From contig JACGCM010002784.1 of assembly GCA_014058105.1 (NCBI GenBank), positions 930,001 through 994,000 on the forward strand: 64,000 bases of DNA, read 5' to 3'. The position numbers and the translations under genes were made by a program. Shown piece after piece: positions 42,814 through 54,792 of the stretch. The notes beneath the pieces are model-generated. The model saw only the letters and a program-made list of their open reading frames with translations. It was not told the origin of the DNA and made no database searches. The stretch comes from Kingdonia uniflora (Eukaryota; Streptophyta; Magnoliopsida; Ranunculales; Circaeasteraceae). Positions within the stretch are counted from its first letter, which is position 1; each line of letters opens with the position of its first letter.

Positions 42814-43599
42814 TGATTTTGGATACTCTATGTATCATTTGTTTGAATGATTTAAATAAACAATTTTGGTGATAAAGTAGCAAAAAACAAATGAGAAAAA
42901 TGATATAAAACTGAACTCCAGCAATCCCTCGAACAAATTATAGGAATCCTAAAATAAATGATATCAATGAACAATTCCAGTGATATAGTAGCAGATAATA
43001 AATGCTAAAATTGACACAAGAAAAATAACAAATGATAAAGTAGCAGAAGATAAATGATTAAAAAGGCAAAGAAAACTGATTATGTACAAATTGTATCATC
43101 TTGCATAACATCTTTTCTTAAGATAAATTAGACAAATCGTGATACAGATACAAAGTTAGAGATGATATTTACAGTAATAATTACTTCAATGGTCGAAGAG
43201 AAGGATAACAACGATCTTTGGCAACGAGAATAACATATGATAACAACGATCTTTTCCTCCCCAATGACCTCTGTGTGAGGACTTTAGCGAATGCGGAATG
43301 ATAGTTAGAAGACTTGGCACATGAAGGAGATAAACAGTACATCAAAAAGAATGGGCTTTGATTTTTGTAGAAGCTTTGTTGTAGTCTTGTAGAAGAAGAA
43401 GAAGAATAAAAAGAAGAAGCTTTGATTTTTAAGGTTGGTAGTGTATTTAGATGGGAATCTTCCCTCTTATTATTGTTCTTATTACTTTAGTATATTAGAC
43501 TACTCAACAACTCCAGTGGGATAGTTTCTCATTTTTTTCTGCATTATTTATTATTTTCTTTGCCTGAACGTTGTCATTTGATGTGTATATCTTTGTAAT

Positions 43600-43833
43600 G
43601 GTTTTGTTATATCATTGTCATTTGTTGAGTAATCTTTGTGAGTTGGTAAATTTATTACTGTAGCAGATTAGAATACCCATCAACATTTCATGTTAGAGAA
43701 TAAGGTGGCAACTAGGGGGTAGTAGGTGAGACCATTATCGATTTGTTAATTTTAATATCGATTTTGGAAAAGGCATGCCAAAGTATCGATTTTGTAAAGA
43801 TGGCAAAAAGTAGTATTTATTATCATAATTTCC
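43600..43833. mobile_element. MULE terminus facing right
   Basis: Matches the left end of the element at 14153-15442 in inverted orientation: GTAGCAGATTAGAAT..., AACTAGGGGGTAGTAGGTG, TATCGATTTTGTAAAGATGG, and the end TTATTATCATAATTTCCG at about 43833. Presumably the outer end of the element whose transposase fragment lies at 42088-42813; between them, CAAATGA-type repeats (42880-43060) and no gene. Confidence 0.7.
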
Positions 43834-43850
43834 GTTTTGGTTTTTGCTTT

Positions 43851-43975
43851 TGGCAATTACCCAAATAAATACTAGTATTTGCCATCTTTCCAAAATCGGC
43901 CACAAGGAACAATATATTTCAAAACCAATATTGGAAATTTGAAAAGACATTTGTATCCCTACTAAAGTTCAGAAT
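43851..43975. repeat. Left terminal inverted repeat of the Ulp1-MULE
   Basis: Inverted partner of 60440-60570. It begins only about 18 bp after the MULE terminus at 43833, so two element ends lie back to back. Confidence 0.65.
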
Positions 43976-44116
43976 TTACATGATGTGGCATTTTGAGAAA
44001 GAGAAACAATATCACAAAAAAAACACAAAAGAGAAATCGAGAAGAAGAAAGAGAGAGAGAGAGAGACGTTCCTCCATTAAAGCTTTTGAATCTTTGTTCC
44101 ATATTCGCTTCAGAAG

Positions 44117-44545
44117 CGAGATATCCGATAATGTTCAAATTTTTTTCATGAGGCTTGATATGATTTAAATCTCATAGAACTCTATTTGGAAGCTTAGGGT
44201 TTCAATTTTGAGATTTGCTTTTGGTCTTTCTCTCCTTTTCCTCATATTTACTTGTTATGCGCCGAGATATCCAATATTCATCGAATTTTTTCATGAGATT
44301 TGGATTGATTTAAATCACCTAGATTTCTATTTGGAAACCTCAGGTTTCAATTTTGAGACTTTATTCTCGGTATATCTCTCATTTTCCTCCTCTTCTTCAA
44401 TCCTTATTTACTTGTTGGACGTCGAGATATCCAATATTCTTTGAGTTTTCTCATAAGGTTTGGTTTGATTTAAATCTCCTAGATTTTAATTTGGAAAACT
44501 ACGGTTTTAATTTTGAGACTTTGCCCTCAGTTTTTTTCTCATTCA
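44117..44545. repeat. Three tandem repeats of about 150 bp
   Basis: CGAGATATCC starts at 44117, 44263 and 44423; each unit also has a TGATTTAAATC-type block, a CTATTTGGAA-type block and TTTTGAGA. Periods are 146 and 160 bp. No coding function is apparent; the short open frames follow the repeat period. Confidence 0.85.
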
Positions 44546-45017
44546 GTACAAAATAAATATGAAAAATCCTGTTATGTTTTTCGTTTTCTCGCTTGTCATC
44601 TTTCTCGAAACATTCCCTTTTGTGGAGTTTTCCGTTCTACATTGCTTTCCAGAGGATTTTATGCGGATCAAGTTTTCTTTCCGACAAAATCATACAAAGT
44701 ACCACACATTAACATTACCCAGTTCCAAAATATACAATATATGTGTTGATAATTAGAAACTCGTTAAAATATCATATAAAAAAATCGGAAAAACCGTAAG
44801 TATTATTCGTTAGTAGTATCAATATCGTTAAAATAAATCACACAAAATGAATAAATATAAACAAAATAAAGTCAATGAATTCGTAAATTATTTGTGATTA
44901 ACAAATTAATGATGGTGTATATCAGCTCATTTTTAATAGTATAACGGAAAAATAAGCCAAGAAGAAAAACATATCAAAGGAACGAGTCTGCTTAAAAACT
45001 CAAAATAAAGTGCAAAT

Positions 45018-45263
45018 TGTTAGGAGAGGTTCGGCCTCTATGGGACCCGAACTGGGTTGGGGTGTCCCGTATCCTAACTTAACCAACAAGCTAGGTCATT
45101 GTTGGAGAGAGTTTTAGAAAGGGCTATTTCTATTTATATAGCTAGGGTTCTCCTAGTTGTAACCTAAGGTTTTGATCATAATAAAGAGGCTTTCTCTCCC
45201 TCTAATATCTTGTCTATTATATGTGTGCATGCAGATTGTTTGCTATTAGATTAATTCCTAACA
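45018..45263 (+). repeat. Copia 5' LTR
   Basis: A 246-bp repeat with perfect 8-bp terminal inversion TGTTAGGA / TCCTAACA. The same LTR, inverted and slightly decayed, is at 40543-40782. Confidence 0.85.
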
Positions 45264-45699
45264 CGTTATCAACTATGTGCTATGCTAAGAGGAATTAGTG
45301 GGATTCTAGATTGGTTTGCAGGCTTTGTTTATCTTTCCTTCAAGATCAAGGTATAACTTCAAACCCTAAAATTATATCAAAGTTCATAGATTTATATGTT
45401 TAGATCTTTATCTAGGATGTTAGATCTATCTATTATCCTTATGATGGTGATTTGATGTAGAATAACATGACGAATCTATTATTTTTTGGCCTAATCTAGG
45501 TTATTTTAGGAATTTATTAGTGCTGATTTGAAAATATTAGGTATTAAAAAGGCCAATTTTGGTATCTTTTTCCTTTCTCTAGGGTTTTTAAATTTGTTGG
45601 CCATTTAATATTAAAAAAAATCTGTAATTATGATTCGTTGTAGTCTCCCGAGGGGATAGGAATTCTTTTTTTATTTATTTTTTCGAGCCCTAGAGAGGC

Positions 45700-46520
45700 C
45701 AGAACTGTCATCGGAAATGGCCTAAAAGTGTTTAAACGCTGGCAACACAGTGGTGACATCAGAAGGGCAGCCACGTGCAAAGCATGGTAGGCAGACCCAC
45801 GTGCTCGGCACACTTAAGGTTTCCCCCATGCAATGCTGACATCATAAGGCAGCCACGTACGAGGTACGGTCGGCAGACCCACGTGCTTGGCACAATTAGG
45901 GTTCTCACACGCTTACGCAAGCAGGTCACTACTGACGTCACCGGGTCAGACCCGTGATATGTATCATAGGAACCACAGCTGACGTGGCAACATGTAGGCC
46001 ACACGTTGACTCAACAGCATGGACCCACTTAGGTGTGCTGACGTGGAGAGGCCGATCACACTATATGTTAGGTTAGTGGACCCCACTGCTAGCGTGGTAA
46101 TGAACCTCACTAATGACATGGCAGGGCCCACCTATGATGTGGCAGTGGTCCCACTGCTGACGTGGCAGGGCACGCCACCAAAAAATACTATTTCTTTTTT
46201 GCCTCATGTCAGTCACACGAGTAGACTGATGTGGCGACCATACACGAGTCGCATGTTGAGGATACAGTCATACGTGCCAAGGCATAGATCCATGCCAAGG
46301 GCACAAGTCACGTACCAAGGGAATGCCACCATATCAGTATGGCACCATACCTCAGTGCCGTTGTGTCACGTACCACCGTGCCATCACATATCACCTACGT
46401 GCTTGGAGCATGCAGCTCACACGACCAAGGGTACGTGATTGCATGAGCAGGTCACACGACCGAGGATGTGTGAGCCACGTGCCATGGTGACGGACCACTT
46501 CGTACCTAAGCCGTATCATA
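45700..46520. repeat. G-box-rich repeats in the copia leader
   Basis: A GC-richer tract with degenerate units. Two clear copies are at about 45768-45832 and 45849-45905, both containing GGCAG, ACCCACGTGCT and GGCACA. Many CACGTG and GACGTGGC motifs recur to about 46500. No gene; open frames here have no family. Confidence 0.55.
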
Positions 46521-49500
46521 CCTGATCCAGTTTGGTAGATTAGATTTGATCTGATCTAGGCTCGATCATACTTGGTCCAGTTTGGCCTACTAGTTTTACA
46601 TGACCCCGCTTATATAGTGTAACACTTATTAATACATATTTATAGTTTCTTACGACAGCTATATATGATATTAATTATATGCCCCTAGGATACTAGTTAT
46701 TCTCATCAAAGATCTAAAATAACACGAAGCTAGAAGACATATTCAGATACGACTTGGAGTCATAATTGAATAAACCAATGTCTAGGACATTACTTGAGGA
46801 TCAATTGCGAATTGATATACGTCTAGTTTATAAGAATCTGGATTCTCAGAAATCAATTTTTCGTATCTAAGAGTAATGAAATGCTACTTGATAACATACA
46901 GAACTACAGAGATCCTAATAGCAATCTCTACCACATCTAGATGGTTAGTTCAAGACATGCTCGATTTACCTATCTTTGGAACTCAGCAAACTTTGTGCAA
47001 TGAACCATTTGTTTGCTAAACATCTAATACCCCTTCATTTTCGTAGCAAATGGGTCATTTTGCTAGAATATACAAGCCTTATAAAACTATGGGACTTAGA
47101 ACACCCCTAGTAGTTAGATACGGATCGCAACATCAAATGGTTTTGAAAAGCTGTTTTGGCTAAGACTCAATTAAAATGTATTTTAAGGTTAAGATAGTCA
47201 TTTTACAAAGTAAAGTTAAGATTTAACGCTTAATAGGATCTCATGAGTATAAAGCCATGAACATGGTTCACTTGCAAGTAATGACTGGGAATCATGCACT
47301 TAGGTACGCTATATACTATGAACCGCAAGTATGATTCAAAATCATGTACTTAATTAGGTTTCATGAGTAATAGGACATGAACGAGATTCACTTACAAGTA
47401 ATGATAGTGAATTAAATCCTTAAATACTATGAATTGCATTTATGTTAGAAATGTTTATCAAGTACTACTACTGATATTAATTTACATGCATAAGAGATGT
47501 TGGAAAAACTCAAAACATTAAGTACTTCCCATACTGTAACTTTATTTTTGTGTCAACAAACTTAACCTGTGTGAACACTGAGATCCATCTGCCACTGCAG
47601 AATCTGGATAAGACAATTATTGAGAATAATGAGTCTCTAATCAACAAAGTATTTGCTACCATATTCAGGAAGGCCTGGAAATGGAATACCCTCCTATTCT
47701 AGTATTATATTATTACAACAGAATTTTCATTCTGCAATGCAACTTCACTATGATGTTATGTGGAGAAATTGTTGAGGTAAACAGAGATATTTTAAATATT
47801 TTGTTAACTTTCCACGGTTCAAATATTGCGCTTCCGGGGTAATATTCGTTAATAAAAGATCAATACGCACGTAGACCTGATTTAAGTTTTCCTCATCTCT
47901 GAGCAAAACAACGAACTGTTGGTTGAAAACAATGAGATGTTCATTAAGAGCAATAGGCTGTTCATTGAAAACTACTAGCTCATGTCTACTAAGACTAAGC
48001 ATGTGTCTAAGTTACACAATGCCGGGTTTAGCGACATGGGAAGCTGTGGACAAGGTCACAGCTGTGGATAGACAAAAAGTGGTAACAACCGTGGGATTAA
48101 ATTTCCAGCCACCAGTAGCCAGGCAAGAGGAACATGAAGTTCACAATATACCAAAATGGATAAGGGAAGAATTCACTGTTGGACACGAGATATTCAGGCA
48201 CTGAGCACGGGATTGCAAGGCACCCAAACGATCCAAGGAGATCATCCTTGGACTTATCAAGTGATTGCAGCTGGTGCAGACCCTCGCTACGGCAGAGTCT
48301 GCTACCTTAGATTTCTTCCAATATACCAATGCATCTTTGGATCAAGTTCTAAGGGTGATCACAGTAGTAGAGTCTCAGTAGATGTGTAATGTCACATAGA
48401 AAACATTACCAAGTAGAAACTTTACTTTTTGCGTAGTAGTAGTTTTGCTTTCTTATTTAAAAACTCTTCACAAGTTAGAATGCTCGTGACATGCACTAGT
48501 TCAGTATTAACATCTATGAGATCGTTCTTTGATTTTTACGAGAGTTTATTGCTTGAGAAGTAGTTAAATTCGGTGTACGATAGTTGATCTACTATATACA
48601 ACTTGCCTTATGGATATATCTGCTCGTAGAAGCATTCACCGATAATCGGATAAATGGCGACATGTGTCTGAAAGACAGTAGTACCACACACTTGATCCTT
48701 TTGAGATATAGACATATTTCTTTTCTCTGACCTTGTGAATCAGGGATGTCACGAATATCATTGACGCGACCAACATGATAGAAGACACTGATAGTGTCAC
48801 GTTATTACTCCCTCACGGTACGATATGAGGTATCTAGTTTGGTTTATACACTAGTTATCTAGTTGAATTTTACTGATTCGTAGGGACGTACATAATAAGG
48901 GCTATCACATAGAAAAGAGAGGAAAAAATGACAACCAAGTTATGTGCATTACCTCTATGTTTAAAAGTTATAACACATTATTGGAACAGTTTCCAATACA
49001 CTCCTTCAGGCTAGGATAAATAATGAGGAAGATTACCGGGAATACATTTCGACTTTTTGTAAAAGGGGGAAAGATTCGGAAAGTGTACGTGTAACGATTG
49101 CTTTCAAGGAAAAGTCTATTGTATGTCAAAGTATGACCAAGGTGGAGTGAGATCTCCAGCCATTTCTCCAACGCATTCATGGAGACAAATATGGACCTAA
49201 TTTATCCACATAGTGGCCCACTTCAGTATTTATGATAGACGCATCTTGGAGATGGTCTTACATTTTCTTGTTGTTAACAAGTAGAAATGAACGTTAGCAC
49301 AACTTTTCACTTAGATCATTCGATTCCAGGATCAGTTCCTGGATCGACCGATCAAGTCGATACGACATGACGGAGCTGGTGAGTTTACCTTACAGGCTTT
49401 TGATGATTGTTGTACTGCTAATAGGATAGATGATTGAGCATTAAGAGTACCCCATTCCATACCCAACTTGAGTTGGCAAAGAACCGAATCAAGCAATTGA

Positions 49501-50584
49501 AGCTAATCGCTAGGCCACGGGTATTACATTCATAGCTTCTGGCTAGTGTGTTGGTCAAACATTCTTACTCCCCATAGCAGTAATTAAGGTTCGTCCTATA
49601 GTGAATCATCAACTTTTCCCAAAGCAACTAGTAATTGGGTAAGATCCCATTGTTGCCTTCTGTGCACATTGATATGTGTTGTGTAGGTGTTGAGGACATC
49701 TCTGCAACGCACGAAATTGGGTCCCCAACATTAACCTAGTATTATGTGGGTTATGATTCGTCATCTATCACTAAATATTTGAAACCCACTGACGACGTCT
49801 TTACTGCAATGTAGATTGCCACTTTGATGAGACGATACCGCTCCCGGCATTAGGGGAAGATATGACAAATAATACCTTTAAAGGTCCTAAGAAACCTTGG
49901 GATATACCATCGTTGTCTCATCCAGATCCCTTTACATAAAAGTAACAATGGGGTCTAACGGATTCTACACTTGCAACAGGTCGCAAATAAATTGCCAAAT
50001 ACATTCATAAGCGTTGTTAAAGTATCGTAGATGCATGTATCTACAAGTAATGCACCTACACAACTAAACATTCTGGGGGAATTATTATGCATCCCACAAA
50101 CGAATCTAAGGCTCGCACTTAATGCGAAGCACCGCTAGAAGAAAGTATTTTGAGTTAGGGAGCGGCAGAATAAGGGACAAATATAACTGAAGGTGCAGTC
50201 GGTTCATCGAGGATGAAACCACCCATAGATTAGGCAATAGTAATTATGCGACCAGTTGATACATTATGAGACAATCCCAGGGTGGCACATACGTATGATA
50301 ATAAAGAAATCTTGATCTATTAAAAGTCTGTAATGGTACAACATAGGATCGTCTAATATTGATTTGTCAATAAGGTATTCATATTGGTTGTCGTGCTTTT
50401 CATCAATGATGAGGATTCAAAGCTATTTATTGTAAACGATTGTGTGTTGTTGTACATTGGCCAAAGTGAGTATCTGGAATCCAAGCGGAGCTCGGCTTGC
50501 TAGCATAATGCGAAGTAATGTCATAGAGCCTGTTGGTTATAAATTGGAATATGTATGGAAACAATGAACTCATAGATATCATTA

Positions 50585-51960
50585 GGTCAAAGCAAGACTA
50601 GTTGTCCAGAATCTCTCTTAGAGACCTGATATTGTTTACGATGAGACCTACTATCTGGTTATTGATGTTATAACGTTTTAGTACTTGATTAATCTGTCAG
50701 TTGTCGAGGACAAGCTAGACATGCGTCATATGTGGTTACCGCACATCTATATGAGAAATTAAATACAAATACCTACATGAAGCTACCCGAGGGGTATAAG
50801 CTTCTTGAAGCAATTAAACCCGACGCATACGTCATAAAATCGTATAAGCCACTATTGATTTGAAGTTATCAGGGCTCATGGGACACAGTAAGCTGACTGA
50901 TATTTGAAGGTCGAGGACTTTGCAAATAGTCTTATATGTCCATGTGTTCTCATTAAAGAACACATATATAAGCTTAGTCATCATAACAGTGTACATAATT
51001 ATTTAGATATCATCAGAACTCCGAGGGAAATTGCGAGAGCTGGCGAATACCTTGGGAAGGAATTTAAAATGGAAGACCTTAGAGAAACTAAGTATTGTGG
51101 CAATTTGCATATCGAACATCTTGGTAGTGGCATACTCGTACACCAAATGACATATACCGGGAGAGTTATCTAAACGCCTCGGTATGGATGCAACACACGG
51201 TGCTAGGTCGTTTATGGTCCTCAGTCACTTGGAAATGTACAAGGACATCTTCCACCCTCCTGATGAGGGAGAGGAACTCATACGGCCGAGGCGCCTCACC
51301 TAGGAGCTATTAGTGTTTTACTACACTCAGTCGGGTATACTATACTCGATATCTCATTCGTAGAGATCTGTTTGGCTTGCCATAGTTCTGCTCTTAACCA
51401 AAGGTAATGTAATGAGATCAAACACATTCTGAGGGTTCTGATCGACACGAAAGACTGAGGTCTGTTCTATCTGAAAATTGGTAAACGTAAAATTATAGGG
51501 TACGCTGATGCATGATACTTGTCAAATGTCATTGTCAGATGAACTATGTGTTTATGTATATGAGATACAAACTCGTGGAGATCGATGAAGCAGATGATGT
51601 TTGCTACATCCTCGAACCACGTGCAAATTCCTGTACTTTATAAAGCTAGCAGAGAATGGTGGTTACGCTCCATGATACATCACATTAACTGAAGTTGTGA
51701 GGTAAGTTCTATCCAAGATAAACCAACGATTTTTCATGAAGACAACGCGGCTTGTGCATCATTCAAGTCAAAAACGGATTTATCAAAGGCGACAAGACGA
51801 ATCACATTTTACCAAAGACCTTATATACTCATGAATTATAGACGGCGAATGAGATTGACGTCATTCAAACCCATTCAGAAGACAACTTAACAAGACCTAT
51901 TCACGAAGACTCTTGTACCACCTACGTTCAAGAAGATGGTACACGAAATCGGCATGCAAA
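50585..51960 (+). pseudogene. Copia pol: reverse transcriptase and RNase H remnants
   Basis: Reverse transcriptase at about 50585-50800 (KARLVVQNL, RPDIVYDETYYLVIDVITF, then NTYMKLPEGYK). Further RT sequence at 51040-51160 (EYLGKEFKMEDLRETKYC, IEHLGSGILVHQ). RNase H at 51720-51960 (TIFHEDNAACA, then SEDNLTRPI). These follow the copia order. Several frames and stops separate the pieces; non-functional. Confidence 0.85.
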
Positions 51961-52239
51961 AGTTTGTAGTCATTAATATCTCAGGGAGATACGTCTCGGG
52001 GGAGATCGACGTCAGGCAGAGTAATCTTGTCCTGACGTGGACACATGCGTGTTGTACTCTTTTCCCTAATGGTACAGTTTTTGGTCCCTAGAGGTTTTGA
52101 TGAGGCAACGTATATACATCCACAACCCATACAAGGCATATGATTGTACTGGGGAGACTGACCACCACCACCACCTCCGAGTGCATAAACTGATGTAAAT
52201 TAATGTAATATAAATTGGGATCTATAACAATATTCGAGC

Positions 52240-54720
52240 TAATGAAAGTTTCTTTTTTTTGTGCCCAATGAGTATTGTAATTTCGAAGTAAAGAAATATA
52301 ATCTTAGCATGTTGAAGATGAAGATGATGACAAATCATAGATAACAAATGAGAAGTAATTTATAATAGATGACAAATCAATGATTACAAATGACAAATGA
52401 CAAATGACAAATCATAGTTGACAAATAACAAATCTCAGATAACAAATGATAAGTAATCTATAACAGATGACAAATCAATGATTATAAATGACAAATAACA
52501 AATCATAGTTGACAAATGACAAATATCAGATAACAAATGATAAGTAATATATAAAACAGATGATAAATCATTGATAACAAATGACAAATGACAAAAACAA
52601 ATGACAAATCGTAGTTGACAAATGATAAATAATTTATATAACAGATGACCAATCATTGATAACAAATGAATAATTGAGTTTTTAAGTACAATTGTTGTCT
52701 ACTTACAACATTTGTATTGTGTTTGTATGATAGTAGACAACATTTGTACTTAAAAAAACAATTTGTCATTTGTTAACTATCAATGGTCTATTTGGTTTTT
52801 TGAATAATTGTATTGTGTTTGTATGATAGTAGACAATATTTGTACTTAAAAAAACAATTTGTCATTTGTTGACTATGATTTGTCATTTGTTAACAATGAT
52901 TTGTCATTTGTTAACTAACAATGGTTTATTTAGATCTTTGACATTTTTATTGTGTTTGTATGATAGTAGACAACATTTGTACTAAAAAAAGCGATTTGTC
53001 ATTTGTTAACTATGATTTGTCATTTGTTAACTATCAATGATCTATTTGGTTATTTGAACATTTGTATTGTGTTTGTATGATAGTAGAAAACATTTGTACT
53101 TAAAAAAATAATTTTTCATTTGTTGACTATGATTTGTCATTTGTTACCAATAATTTGTCATTTGTTAACTAACAACGGTCAATTTGGTTTATTGAACATT
53201 TGTATTGTGTTTGTTTGTTAGTAGACAACATTTGTACTGAAAAAAACGATTTGCCATTTGTTAGCTATGATTTGTCATTTGTTAACAATGATTTGTCATT
53301 TGTTAACTAACAATGGTCTATTTGGTTCTTTGAACATTTGTATTGTGTTTGTATAATAATAGACAACATAGTTAACAAATGAACCAAATAGACCATTGAT
53401 AGTTAACAAATGACAAATCGTAGTCAATAAATGACAAATCATTTTTTAAAGTACAAATGCTGTCTACTATCATTCAAACACAATACAAATGTTCAAAGAA
53501 CCAAATAGACCATTGATAGTTAACAAATGACAAATTATTGGTAAGAAATGACAAATCATAGTCAACAAATGAAAAATTATTTTTTTAAGTACAAATGTTG
53601 GCTACTGTCATACAAACACAATACAAATGCTCAAAGAACCAAATAGACCATTGATAGTTAACAAATGGAAAATCATTGGTAACAAATGATAAATCATAGT
53701 CAACAAATGACAAATCGTTTTTTTAAGTATAAATGTTGTCTACTATCATACAAACACAATACAAATGTTCAAAGAACCAAATATACCATTGATAGTTAAC
53801 AAATAACAAATCGTTTTTTTTAGTACAAATATTTTCTACTATCATACAAACACAATACAAATGTTCAAAGAACCAAATAGACCATTGTTACTTAACAAAT
53901 GACAAATCATTGTTAACAAATAACAAATCATAGTCAACAAATGACAAATCGTTTTTTTAAGTACAAATATTGTCTACTATCATACAAACACAATGCAAAT
54001 GTTCAAAGAACCAAATAGACCATTGATAGTTAACAAATGATAAATCATTGGTAACAAATGACAAATCATAGTCAACAAATAACAAATTGTTTTTTTAAGT
54101 ACAAATGTTGTCTACTATCATACAAACACAATACAAATATTCAAAGAACCAAATAGACCATTGTTAGTTAACAAATGAAAAATCATAGTCAACAAATAAC
54201 AAATCATAGTTTACAAATGCCAAATCATATATAACAAATGACAAATCATAGTTAACAAATGCCCAATCATATATAACAAATGAAAAATCCAGTATAACAA
54301 ATGAATAATCGTGTTTTTAAGAACACATGTTATATACTTACAAACAATCACAATTCATTTGAACCAAATCGAGCATTTACTTACATCAAATGATGTATAT
54401 CTACAAAACAAATAATATATAACGAATGATATATCATAGATAACAAATGCCAAATAATATATAACGAATGATATATCATAGATAACAAATGATAAATCTC
54501 TGATAACAAATACCAAATCATATATAGCAAATGATATATCTCCGATAACAAATGCCAAATCATATATAACAAATGACAAATCTATGATAACAAATGTCAA
54601 ATCAGACATAAGAAATAAAAAATTAATAATAATCTAACTATACAGACTAACTATTCTAATAAATATGTAGTATACGAATGACAAAGAAGATATAATAAAT
54701 GAGAAAGATTATATAAAAGA
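52240..54720. repeat. CAAATGAC repeat region with a mirrored array
   Basis: Short units around ACAAATGACAAATCATAG fill 52320-52680. From about 52700 to 53370 a longer unit of 100-140 bp (TTTGTATGATAGTAGACAAC, ATTTGTCATTTGTTAACTA, ATGGTCTATTTGGTT) repeats about six times. From about 53370 to 54180 the same unit repeats about six times in the opposite orientation. Simple CAAATGA/TATATAAC units continue to about 54720. The same short motif fills introns and flanks of the Ulp1-like gene and the element at 14153-15442, so it is a trademark of this transposon family. All short open frames here are repeat artefacts. Confidence 0.9.
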
Positions 54721-54792
54721 ATGATATTACTTGTTTATAAATTTACAAAATTGCAGAAATTATACATTACAACAAAATGGATGTCAAAGTTT

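Larger units (their letters stand above)
40856..42845. repeat. Near-perfect inverted repeat of MULE transposase sequence
   Basis: The left arm (40856-41677, 822 bp) and right arm (41950-42845, 896 bp) are inverted copies. The encoded 135-residue SWIM segments differ at one residue and the knuckle segments at about four. The arms differ by one indel of about 74 bp (right arm about 41995-42067). The unpaired spacer is 272 bp. A transcript through it would fold into a hairpin of about 800 bp. Confidence 0.93.
45018..52190 (+). mobile_element. Ty1/copia retrotransposon, decayed, without 3' LTR
   Basis: The 5' LTR is 45018-45263 (TGTTAGGA...TCCTAACA, 246 bp), followed by CGTTATCAACTATGTGC, where a primer site is expected. 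Downstream: a GC-richer leader with repeats (45700-46500), remnants of gag (about 47900-48360), reverse transcriptase (about 50585-51170) and RNase H (about 51715-51960), then a purine tract GGGGAGA near 52152. Everything is broken by stops and frameshifts. No second LTR follows in the + orientation; the sequence passes directly into the CAAATGAC-type repeats of the host element. Confidence 0.82.

Noticed and set aside
45775..46438. Open frames in the G-box-rich tract
   Set aside because: They arise from GC-rich repeats in a copia leader, and no protein family is visible.
52320..54720. CRISPR-like array of short repeats
   Set aside because: Repeats are degenerate, unevenly spaced, occur in both orientations and belong to a plant transposon; no cas genes and wrong type of genome.
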